Below, one piece after another: positions 26,448-33,595 of a DNA stretch of 64,000 nucleotides. This stretch comes from Lachnospiraceae bacterium (GTDB lineage Bacteria; Bacillota; Clostridia; Lachnospirales; Lachnospiraceae): the NCBI GenBank assembly GCA_017500935.1, contig JAFVXW010000011.1, positions 215,819 to 279,818 on the forward strand, in the 5' to 3' direction. The translations under genes were made by a program, and so were the position numbers. The notes under the pieces are model-generated. The model was not told where the DNA came from. It ran no database searches and saw only the letters and a program-made list of their open reading frames with translations. How positions within the stretch are numbered: position 1 is the stretch's first letter; every line of letters begins with the position of its first letter.

Positions 26448-27623
26448 TTATTTTGTGCTCATCTCAAGCAGCTTCTGACGCATTTCATCCTCGATCTGAC
26501 GAAGCTGCATTTCCGCATCGGCACGTCTGGTACGTCCTTCCTGCTGAATGGTCATCACTTCATCCAGAGTGGCGATCAGGGTCTGATTGGTCTGCTTTAA
26601 GGTTTCGATATCCACGATACCGCGTTCGGATTCGCGTGCTGTTTCAATGGTGGCAAGTTTTAAGGCTTCTGCATTCTTTTTCAGCAGTTCGTTGGTCATG
26701 TCTGTCACTTCACGCTGTGCCTGTGCTGCCTGCGCGGAATGATCCACACCGATGGCAAGAACCATCTGGCTTTTCCACAGCGGAATGGTATTTACCAGTG
26801 TGGACTGGATCTTTTCGGACATAACTGTATCATTATTCTGGATCAGGCGGATCTGGGGTGCCATCTGCATGGCAACGGTTCTGGTCAGATCCAGATCATG
26901 AAGTTTTTTCTCAAAACGGTTGCAGAGTTCTGCCATGTCGCGCGCTTTCTGAGTATCCTCAGCCAGTCCGGTCATGTTGGCGCGTTCCAAAAGCATGGGC
27001 AGTTCCTGCTGGCGCACCTGATTGAGTTTCTGGCGGCCGGCCAGAATGTACATGGAAAGCTCTTTATAATAAGTCAGATTCATCTCATACATCTGATCCA
27101 GCATCGCCGCATCTTTTAAGAGCTGATGCTGATGACCTTCCAGCACTTCGCAGATTGCGTTGACATTATTTTCAGCTTTGGCATATTTGGCCTTCATGGA
27201 AGCCAGCTTATTGCCGCCTTTTTTAAAAAGTCCTAAAAATCCTCTTTCTTCCTCATCCTCGTCGATACTTCTTAATTCTGTCACAACAGAAGAAAGTGCG
27301 GTACCGATCTCGCCCAGGTCTCTGGTACGTACATTATTGAGTGCTGTCTGGGAAAAATCAGCGATTTTTTTCTGGGAACCAGCTCCGTACTGCAGCACCA
27401 TCTGGGAATTGGTGATGTCGATCTGTGCAGAAAACGCATCTACCTGACGCAGTTCTTCCGGGGTAAGGATCGCACGGATCTGTTCTTCCTGTGTCATGAC
27501 AGGCTGTTCCTGTACCACTTCCACGATCTGATTCTGCACCGGTGCCGCAGGTGCTTCCTGTGCAAAGGGGTCCAGTGTAAGAGTGGGGCCGTTTTTTATC
27601 ATCTGTTCCATGTTCTGATTCAT
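26448..27623 (-). CDS. telA: TelA/KlaA-family toxic anion resistance protein
   Basis: 391 residues, soluble and mostly helical with coiled-coil character. It matches the TelA family throughout (QMVLQYGAGSQKKIADFSQ, FLGLFKKGG, IPLWKSQMVLAIGV, ATIETARESERGIVDIETL). The family is named for tellurite resistance but is common in Firmicutes without that role proven; it is linked to membrane stress. RBS AAGGAG precedes ATG. It directly follows the XpaC-like gene (10 nt gap), the usual pairing, and is the last gene of the run that starts at ispE. Confidence 0.92.
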   Translation of the reverse strand: MNQNMEQMIKNGPTLTLDPFAQEAPAAPVQNQIVEVVQEQPVMTQEEQIRAILTPEELRQVDAFSAQIDITNSQMVLQYGAGSQKKIADFSQTALNNVRTRDLGEIGTALSSVVTELRSIDEDEEERGFLGLFKKGGNKLASMKAKYAKAENNVNAICEVLEGHQHQLLKDAAMLDQMYEMNLTYYKELSMYILAGRQKLNQVRQQELPMLLERANMTGLAEDTQKARDMAELCNRFEKKLHDLDLTRTVAMQMAPQIRLIQNNDTVMSEKIQSTLVNTIPLWKSQMVLAIGVDHSAQAAQAQREVTDMTNELLKKNAEALKLATIETARESERGIVDIETLKQTNQTLIATLDEVMTIQQEGRTRRADAEMQLRQIEDEMRQKLLEMSTK

Positions 27624-27632
27624 CGTTTCTCC

Positions 27633-29012
27633 TTATCCTTTCATTTCAAAATCATTTGCCGCATAGCCGTCCTGCGCAAGTAAAGTTTTCAGCACTTTTG
27701 CATCGGCTGTGGTTTCCATAGCAGCATCCAGATACAGATCATCCAGAAGCTTTATAAAAGCCTGATTTATCGTATCCATTGTCTCTTCAATTTCTGCTTT
27801 GGCTTTCTGTATATTGTCTCCCTGTACGCCTGCTTTGTCAAACTCCGCATAGGACTCCACCAGTTTAACGGTTGTGGGCAGGTAGTATTCCATAAATTTG
27901 CGCAGCTGGGGCGCCTTTTGCGGCTGCTGCCGGACAACATTGAAAATTCTGGTCAGCAGATAATCCAGCTCATAAAGCTTGTTGGAGATCACCTCGCCGG
28001 GAATATCAATATTTAACTGACGCAGTCTGCCCATATAAGCCTGTCCGTCACGCACGATCTGTGCTTCGCTTCCATTTTCGGCCGCAGCAGCATCCGCTGT
28101 TGCATCGGTATGCATCGCTTCTGCAGCATCCGCCGACTGATCTGTGTTTTCCTTTCCGCTGTTCTTCCCACCGCCGTTTTCTTCCAGAAGCTTTCTGTTC
28201 TCATATTGTTTCTGTGTCAGCTTATACTGCTGCCAGGTCTCATCGTCCAGAATCAGGCAGCTTTCCTGACTGTCCATATGCCCCTGCGGAAAAATCCCAA
28301 GCTTCAGCATCTTGCGCACATCCGCACGTACTTTCCGGATACTCCTGCCGGTATTGCGGGCAATATCTTCCAGTTCCAAAAACTTTTGTCTGCTGCCGAG
28401 CTGTGCATAGCGTTTTGCACGGTTTAAACGTCCAAGGATCTTACATCCCTTTCCGATAAAGCTGCCGCTTAACGCACATAAAAGGCCTGCTCCGACAATC
28501 TGTGTTGTGATCATAACGGTTGGTTTGATCAGCCATATCAAAAGATATGCCAATAACAGCATTCCAAATACACCCGTTCCAATCCCGCCAAACACCGTCC
28601 AGAGAATACCTCCCACCTTGCCGGAGGTATTGACCTGCACACCGGTATTTTCCTTTGTCTTTAACGCGGTCTGTTCAGAAGTCTGCTTCGGCTGCCCGGA
28701 AGTATGCTTTTGCGCTTCGCCGGAAACCGGCGTTTTTGTCTTCTGGGAAGAATACATGGTTCTGCTGTTTCCGTGCTGTTTATATGTATAGCGATAGCGT
28801 TCGGAATAAGACTGACCGGTCTCTGCTTTGTTTCCCGGACTGTTTACTGTCTGGGAAAAACTGTCCACCTGTCTGCGCACTTCATCCACTGCGCTGTTAA
28901 CAGAATCCGTCACCACACGGTGCAGCTGTGCAAAATCCTTAGATTCTATTGCATCCTTTAATGCGCCTGAAATCCGCTCCCCAATATCAGAGTAATCCTG
29001 CCTGTCATTCAT
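27633..29012 (-). CDS. XpaC-family (5-bromo-4-chloroindolyl phosphate hydrolysis) membrane protein
   Basis: 459 residues. An N-terminal soluble and low-complexity Ser/Thr/Lys/Gln-rich part (1-~125) leads to two membrane helices (GILWTVFGGIGTGVFGMLLL and the TTQIVGAGLLCALSG region). A predicted helix-turn-helix-like stretch follows (LEDIARNTGRSIRKVRADV), then a helical C-terminal part (DYLLTRIFNVVRQQPQ, YYLPTTVKL). It pairs with TelA, as is usual for XpaC. The start overlaps the DUF1934 gene by 8 bases, so translation is probably coupled. The hydrolase name comes from an early phenotype and no enzyme motif is visible. Confidence 0.85.
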   Translation of the reverse strand: MNDRQDYSDIGERISGALKDAIESKDFAQLHRVVTDSVNSAVDEVRRQVDSFSQTVNSPGNKAETGQSYSERYRYTYKQHGNSRTMYSSQKTKTPVSGEAQKHTSGQPKQTSEQTALKTKENTGVQVNTSGKVGGILWTVFGGIGTGVFGMLLLAYLLIWLIKPTVMITTQIVGAGLLCALSGSFIGKGCKILGRLNRAKRYAQLGSRQKFLELEDIARNTGRSIRKVRADVRKMLKLGIFPQGHMDSQESCLILDDETWQQYKLTQKQYENRKLLEENGGGKNSGKENTDQSADAAEAMHTDATADAAAAENGSEAQIVRDGQAYMGRLRQLNIDIPGEVISNKLYELDYLLTRIFNVVRQQPQKAPQLRKFMEYYLPTTVKLVESYAEFDKAGVQGDNIQKAKAEIEETMDTINQAFIKLLDDLYLDAAMETTADAKVLKTLLAQDGYAANDFEMKG

Positions 29013-29454
29013 GTACTTCCTCCGGTCTTTGGCCTACCGATTTTGCACAAACAGCAATCCGGCAGTCTGCCACAAACTGATAATCTGCTTCCAGTGTATA
29101 CTCAATGTTTAACAAAAGCTCGTCTCCGGTTTCTGAAACCTGTACGCTGTGGGTATCCACACCGAGCATGATCACACCAAAAGGCGTTCTGTAACTGGTC
29201 AGATTCTTTTTTCCTTCCTCAAAATCCAGCTGCACATTGATCAGCCCGCGCTTTGTAAGGGTCATTTCGTTATCATTAAAGCGCATGATATTTTTGGCAG
29301 GTTCCTGAAATCCTTCCATATACTCATCAAACAAAAGGAAACGGCTGCCGTTTTTCTCATAATACTGCCCGCGCTGCACGGTTTCAATTTCGTCATCCGA
29401 ATCATCATCCATAAACTGCAGGCCGCGGATGGAGATCATCACATCTTTCGTCAT
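29005..29454 (-). CDS. DUF1934 beta-barrel protein
   Basis: 149 residues with the DUF1934 pattern: VMISIRGLQ start, acidic DDDSDDE, then alternating strands (GQYYEKNGSRFLLFDEY, RTPFGVIMLGVDT, LEADYQFVADCRI). The family forms a small calycin-like barrel of unknown function, common in Clostridia and Bacilli. It lies 4 nt after murI and overlaps the XpaC-like gene by 8 nt, so it belongs to the same operon. Confidence 0.85.
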   Translation of the reverse strand: MTKDVMISIRGLQFMDDDSDDEIETVQRGQYYEKNGSRFLLFDEYMEGFQEPAKNIMRFNDNEMTLTKRGLINVQLDFEEGKKNLTSYRTPFGVIMLGVDTHSVQVSETGDELLLNIEYTLEADYQFVADCRIAVCAKSVGQRPEEVHE

Positions 29455-29458
29455 ACTG

Positions 29459-30298
29459 TTAAAATTCCTCTATATTAATGATCTTGGTCGATAAAATGCC
29501 ATACTTGATGATGGAATTGGCAAACTGCATGAATCTGTCCGCGCCGTCACTGACAAAAAACTGATACTTGTTAGTGCCAAGCTGGGGCGGAATCGGATTA
29601 AACAGCCCCTTTTCCATCAAAAGTTCCTTTAATTCCCGCGCTGTCTCATAGGCGGGGTTTACCAGTGTCACATGTTCTCCCATGATCCTGCCCACCGTGG
29701 AACGGATCAGCGGGTAATGGGTGCAGCCCAGGATCAGGGTATCAATGCCGATATCGATCAGCTCGCTCAGATAACGCATGGCGATCTCATCCGTCACCGG
29801 GTCCTGCCAGAGCCCTTCTTCCACCAGCGGCACAAACAAAGGACAGGCTTTGCTTGTTACCTCCGCATTGGGCTTGATCTGTTTGATATATGTACTGTAT
29901 ATATTACTTCCCACCGTACCGGCGGTTCCGATCACGCCGACACGTCCGTTGCGGGTTGCCTCCGCAGCCACTTTGGCTCCGGGACGCACCACACCGATGA
30001 TGGGAATATCAATTTCTTTTTCAATTTCATCCAAAGCAAACGCACTGGCAGTGTTGCAGGCCACCACGATGGCCTTTACCTGCTTTGTCTGCAAAAAACG
30101 CACAATCTGCCTGGAATAACGGGTGACAGTCTCTTTGGACTTGTTTCCGTAAGGCACACGTGCGGTATCGCCGAAATATACGATTTTTTCATTGGGTATC
30201 TGGCGCATGATCTCACGGACCACTGTCAGACCACCGACACCGGAATCAAAAACACCGATTGGTGCCTCGCGCAACGCGTTAATTTCCTCTGTCTTCAT
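29459..30298 (-). CDS. murI: Glutamate racemase
   Basis: 279 residues. MurI makes D-glutamate for peptidoglycan by cofactor-independent two-base catalysis. The two catalytic cysteines are C81 in VVACNTASA and C192 in LGCTHYPL; GVFDSGVGG is the N-terminal signature. I start at the ATG at 30298 (MKTEEINAL), preceded by GGAG, rather than the 13-residue longer form. The start overlaps the upstream small gene by 20 nt, which suggests coupled translation. It is followed 4 nt later by DUF1934. Confidence 0.95.
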   Translation of the reverse strand: MKTEEINALREAPIGVFDSGVGGLTVVREIMRQIPNEKIVYFGDTARVPYGNKSKETVTRYSRQIVRFLQTKQVKAIVVACNTASAFALDEIEKEIDIPIIGVVRPGAKVAAEATRNGRVGVIGTAGTVGSNIYSTYIKQIKPNAEVTSKACPLFVPLVEEGLWQDPVTDEIAMRYLSELIDIGIDTLILGCTHYPLIRSTVGRIMGEHVTLVNPAYETARELKELLMEKGLFNPIPPQLGTNKYQFFVSDGADRFMQFANSIIKYGILSTKIINIEEF

Positions 30299-30539
30299 AG
30301 GTTTTCTTTTCTCCAAACCATTCATCCAGTTTTTCAATCAGGGCAAAACGGATTTTTACCTCTCCTGCCCCTGCCGCGCTGATGCGGGCATAATCAGCAG
30401 CCGGATCTTTTTTTAAACTTCTGTCGTAAGCATCCGTCACTGTGTAAATGTCTTCTGTCAGCGCATACTGGGGATATAAGTTCCCCCAGAACAATAATAA
30501 TACCACAAAACAGACATATGTGCGAAAATTATTTTTCAT
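30279..30539 (-). CDS. Small membrane-anchored or secreted protein of unknown function
   Basis: 86 residues. The N terminus (MKNNFRTYVCFVVLLLFWGN) is a signal anchor or uncleaved signal, followed by a short soluble tail rich in charged residues. RBS GGAGG lies 9 nt before the ATG at 30539; a longer frame to 30620 has no RBS. It overlaps murI by 20 nt, so the pair is probably co-translated. I recognise no family. An imperfect GC-rich hairpin (about 30572-30604) precedes it and could attenuate read-through from the GntR gene. Confidence 0.6.
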   Translation of the reverse strand: MKNNFRTYVCFVVLLLFWGNLYPQYALTEDIYTVTDAYDRSLKKDPAADYARISAAGAGEVKIRFALIEKLDEWFGEKKTYEDRGN

Positions 30540-30654
30540 CAATGCTTCCCTCCACAGCTTTCCTGATAAGTACAGGGCGGGAAAGGGGTTCTTTCCTGCC
30601 CTGTCTGAAAGCATTGACATTTTTTCACGGTTTATTCATACAAGCTGCCGTGTA

Positions 30655-31335
30655 TTACTTTCTTCTGCGTGCTGCAATGGAACGCATAATGGATTTTTCC
30701 TGATTGTCGATATGGGAAATGATCGCTTCCGCTCCCACTTTGCTGTCACGTCTGCTGATCGCGTCAAAAATAATATTGTGCTCCTCGATCAGACGGTCAT
30801 AATGCTCGTCATCCTTGACATATTCCAGTCTGTAACGGTACATCTGCTGGGAAAGATTGGAAAGCATCTGCATCAGTCTGTCATTGCGGGATGCGATCAG
30901 GATAATATCATGGAACGCAACGTCCGCCTGCGCGATCTTGTTGGCATCCTTGGTCTTGATCGCCTTTGCAAAAAGATCGCGGGCATCCATCAGATCTGCC
31001 AGTTCATCCTGTGTGATGCGCTCACATGCCAGTTCCACGGTAAGTGCATCCAGCGCACGGCGCACTTCCAGTACATCTTTTAAATGTTTTTCGGTAATCT
31101 GCGCCACTTCTGCGCCGCGGCGGGGAATCATGGTCACAAGACCTTCCAGCTCCAGCTTACGGATTGCTTCACGGATGGGAGTACGGGAAACACCCAGTTT
31201 ATCTGCCAGATGGATTTCCATCAAACGCTCGCCGGGTTTTAATTCACCAGTTAAAATGCTCTGTCTGAGTGTGTTAAATACAACATCACGAAGCGGTAAA
31301 TAATCGTTATCACCGTCTTTTGCAAATTCGTTCAT
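30655..31335 (-). CDS. GntR-family transcriptional regulator, FCD (FadR) subfamily
   Basis: 226 residues. Residues ~15-80 form the winged helix (LRQSILTGELKPGERLME, LGVSRTPIREAIRKLELEG). The rest is an all-helical FCD domain with the metal-binding D..H pattern (QADVAFHDIIL). Such proteins sense small organic acids or sugars acids. It overlaps ispE by 4 nt (ATGA), so the two are co-transcribed. A TGTATACA palindrome at the predicted transcription start of ispE fits a GntR operator and suggests autoregulation. Confidence 0.92.
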   Translation of the reverse strand: MNEFAKDGDNDYLPLRDVVFNTLRQSILTGELKPGERLMEIHLADKLGVSRTPIREAIRKLELEGLVTMIPRRGAEVAQITEKHLKDVLEVRRALDALTVELACERITQDELADLMDARDLFAKAIKTKDANKIAQADVAFHDIILIASRNDRLMQMLSNLSQQMYRYRLEYVKDDEHYDRLIEEHNIIFDAISRRDSKVGAEAIISHIDNQEKSIMRSIAARRRK

Positions 31336-32225
31336 TCTTCTGTCCCCTCTTTTACACAGGTTTCATGGGTAAAGCCGGTAAAAAATACCTGTTTGGTAAA
31401 TCCGGCGCCGCACATGGCATCATATGCTGCCTTTGCTGTTTCTTCTTTATCAAAAATACCGAACACGGTGGGGCCGCTGCCGCTCATCAGTGCATTGACT
31501 GCACCCTGTTCTTTTAAAAATGTCTTCATCTCTTCAATGATCGGATAAGCTTTGACTGTCACTGTCTCCAGAACATTGCCCATCCGGTCTGTGATCCCAT
31601 ACAGATCCTGACTGCGGATCGCCTCCACCATACCGTCAATATCGGGATGATACTGCAGGGTATTGGCATGAAGATTTTCATACACAAACTTGGTAGATAC
31701 ATTGATATCGGGCTTGGCAATGACCAGCCAGGCATCCGGCACATCGGGAAGCTTTGTCAGAATCTCACCGATGCCTTCCGACAGCGCGGTTCCTCCCATC
31801 AGACAATAGGGTACATCCGCCCCGATCTTTACTCCAACCTGCTGCATCTGCTCCATGGTAAGTCCAAGTTCAAACAGTTCATTCATGCCAAAAATGGCTG
31901 CTGCCGCATCTGTGCTGCCGCCCGCCATTCCTGCCGCAATGGGAATATTCTTCTCAAGCTTTACCGAAACACCGCCGTTTATGCCAAAGGTCTCCTTCAT
32001 CCGTTTGGCAGCTTTATAGATCAGATTGCTCTCATCTGCCGGAAGCTCTTCTTTGTCTGTTGTCACCCGGATCTCATCACTATCCAGTCTGCACATGGTA
32101 AGCACATCGTAAATGCCCACCGTCTGCATTACCATCTTCACTTCATGGTAGCCATCCGGGCGTCTTCTGAGTACGTCCAGTCCAAGATTGATCTTGGCCA
32201 TGGCTTTGTAGCGCAGCTGTACCAT
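31332..32225 (-). CDS. ispE: 4-diphosphocytidyl-2-C-methyl-D-erythritol kinase
   Basis: 297 residues, a GHMP kinase of the non-mevalonate isoprenoid pathway. It phosphorylates CDP-ME. AKINLGLDVLRRRPDGYH is the N-terminal signature, PIAAGMAGGSTDAAA is the ATP loop (about residues 91-106), and MSGSGPTVFGIF is motif 3. I use the ATG at 32225, with AGAGGTG 6 nt upstream; the GTG at 32234 lies inside that ribosome site. It leads an operon with the GntR regulator and has a clear promoter. Confidence 0.93.
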   Translation of the reverse strand: MVQLRYKAMAKINLGLDVLRRRPDGYHEVKMVMQTVGIYDVLTMCRLDSDEIRVTTDKEELPADESNLIYKAAKRMKETFGINGGVSVKLEKNIPIAAGMAGGSTDAAAAIFGMNELFELGLTMEQMQQVGVKIGADVPYCLMGGTALSEGIGEILTKLPDVPDAWLVIAKPDINVSTKFVYENLHANTLQYHPDIDGMVEAIRSQDLYGITDRMGNVLETVTVKAYPIIEEMKTFLKEQGAVNALMSGSGPTVFGIFDKEETAKAAYDAMCGAGFTKQVFFTGFTHETCVKEGTEE

Positions 32226-32259
32226 TTGCGTCACCTCTGTTTGTACTTTCTGTGTATTT

Positions 32260-32309
32260 TGTATACATAGATTGTATCTATTTTAATACAATTTACACCT
32301 GTTTGTCAA
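32260..32309 (-). promoter_or_regulatory. ispE-gntR promoter with a GntR-type operator
   Basis: On the minus strand TTGACA (32304-32309), 18 bp and TAAAAT (32280-32285) form a good sigma-A promoter. TGTATACA (32260-32267), an 8-bp perfect palindrome of the form used by GntR/FCD proteins, sits just after the expected start site. A second pair TTGTAT..ATACAA overlaps the -10 region. The regulator is encoded by the second gene of this transcript. Confidence 0.6.
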
Positions 32310-32390
32310 CCCGGATATGCAGATATATTATGCTGTGAGGGGCTGTAAAATGCAGGAAATATGCGGATTTTTTCTGTTTCCAAAAGATTA

Positions 32391-32424
32391 ACAGCCGCAG
32401 ATATTCCATCACATCTGCGGCTGT
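32391..32424 (-). terminator. Hairpin after the toxin-antitoxin pair
   Basis: Perfect 12-base arms ACAGCCGCAGAT and its complement with a 10-base loop lie 16 nt after the toxin stop. On the minus strand TTAATCTTTT follows, a weak T-run. The tract 32310-32390 shows nothing else. Confidence 0.6.
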
Positions 32425-32439
32425 CCAACTCATCATCTA

Positions 32440-32754
32440 TTATTTCAGCTTCTTCGGGTAATTCTCCAACCCATGAAAAATCCCAAGTATGTAGACAACA
32501 TGATTTACCACTTCAAACACAATCAAATAATTCATATCCGATACCAATGCTTCCCTATACTCCCTTTTGGCAAGAAACGGATTATTACTGATTGGAAACT
32601 GATACGGATTTTCTTCCAGACGTTTATAAAGCTTGTCAATCCCATTGATCAAATGAGAAGCTGCATCCGGATTCTTTTTTTCAAAAATCAGATATCCTAC
32701 CAAACCGTCCAGCAGGGTATCTGCATGTTCTGTAATTTCAAGCCTATAAGCTAT
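32440..32754 (-). CDS. RelE/ParE-family toxin, with ATA in place of the expected start codon
   Basis: About 104 residues if read from the ATA at 32754. The body matches ParE-type ribonuclease/gyrase toxins (PYQFPISN, YREALVSDMNYLIVFEV, YILGIFHGLENY). Relatives begin M-A-Y-K-L-E-I-T-E-H; here IAYRLEITEHAD follows the ATA, and a stop lies just upstream in frame, so the natural start seems mutated ATG to ATA. The next usable start is a TTG at 32703, which would drop 17 residues. An RBS-like GAGGGAG sits 4 nt before the ATA, and the frame overlaps the antitoxin end by 11 nt. The toxin may be translated poorly or not at all. Confidence 0.7.
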   Translation of the reverse strand: MAYRLEITEHADTLLDGLVGYLIFEKKNPDAASHLINGIDKLYKRLEENPYQFPISNNPFLAKREYREALVSDMNYLIVFEVVNHVVYILGIFHGLENYPKKLK

Positions 32755-33004
32755 ACTTCTCCCTCATAGTCTGTAACGCAGCTTTCGCATCCCTGGTATT
32801 CCCTGATTCTACCTGCTGTGCAGAAATTTCAAGATCTGTATACATTTTTTCTCTGCGCATCGTTTTTTCGTATGCTTCCATACTCATAATGACCAGATCT
32901 CCATATCCGTTTTTTGTTACATAAATAGGTTCATTGGTGCTGTGGCACATTTCAGATATTTCGGATGTATTTTTTAAATCTTTAATCGGTATAATAGTCG
33001 GCAT
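32744..33004 (-). CDS. Phd/YefM-family antitoxin
   Basis: 86 residues with the Phd/YefM N-terminal DNA-binding domain (IPIKDLKNTSEISEMC, EPIYVTKNGYGDLVIMS) and a flexible helical C-terminal tail that should bind the toxin. I start at the ATG at 33004 with AAAGGTGG upstream; a longer frame to 33055 lacks an RBS. The antitoxin comes first and overlaps the toxin frame, the usual layout. Such proteins repress their own promoter. The interval 33005-33218 between it and the divergent lipoprotein remnant holds no gene. Confidence 0.85.
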   Translation of the reverse strand: MPTIIPIKDLKNTSEISEMCHSTNEPIYVTKNGYGDLVIMSMEAYEKTMRREKMYTDLEISAQQVESGNTRDAKAALQTMREKYSL

Positions 33005-33218
33005 ATAGTCACCACCTTTCTTGCATGGCCATATTATACCATTATTATGCCACATTCACAATCATTCATTTCGGATAAGTTCAGGAAGATTCAGGCAATT
33101 TTCAAGATTCCGCATTTTCACAATATAAACATATTTATTTCATATAATAAATTCCGGCACATTCTCTGTGCCTGTGTTACATAACAATAACACCCTGCAA
33201 AATCTTAAAAAGAAAGGT

Positions 33219-33509
33219 ATGTATCATGAAAAAAACTGTGTGATTCTCGCTATTGCCCTCTCAGCTTCCTGTCTGCTGAGCGCATGTTCTTCCCAGGCCC
33301 CTGCCTCTGCCGGCACTGACGCGGCAGAACTGGTCATGGATATTGCCACGACCCAGTATTTTACCGACGAAGCCGTAAACGATAAGGATATTGAAAAAAT
33401 CCTGCTTGTCGGCAAAGAAGACACCTCTGTTGACAAAAACGCTGACGGATATACCGGTGCAACAGAACGTAATCCTCTGGATGAAGTTGTTACATATGTG
33501 ACCAAATAA
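33219..33509 (+). pseudogene. Internally deleted nitroreductase-like lipoprotein gene
   Basis: The frame encodes a lipoprotein signal (CVILAIALSASCLLSAC) with the acylated Cys in LLSAC, then a start resembling nitroreductase-like lipoproteins (MDIATTQYFTDEAVNDKDIEKILL). It jumps directly to a C-terminal tail (DGYTGATERNPLDEVVTY). The FMN-binding middle is missing, so an in-frame deletion is likely. The best RBS serves the ATG at 33226, but a run of seven A (33229-33235) puts that start out of frame (MKKTV-stop); eight A would restore MKKNCVIL. The in-frame ATG at 33219 has its ribosome site only 1 nt away. Confidence 0.6.
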
Positions 33510-33537
33510 AAACACACATCTCCGTGTGTGCCCATCT

Positions 33538-33577
33538 AAAAAAAGTGTGCGTCCCCCAAACGACGCACACTTTTTTT
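33538..33577. terminator. Bidirectional terminator
   Basis: A perfect stem with GTGTGCGTC and GACGCACAC cores, A-run before and T7 after, and an 8-base loop, lies between the convergent lipoprotein remnant and the SPOCS/LysM gene. Confidence 0.9.
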
Positions 33578-33595
33578 CCTGCAATTTCTCTGTTT

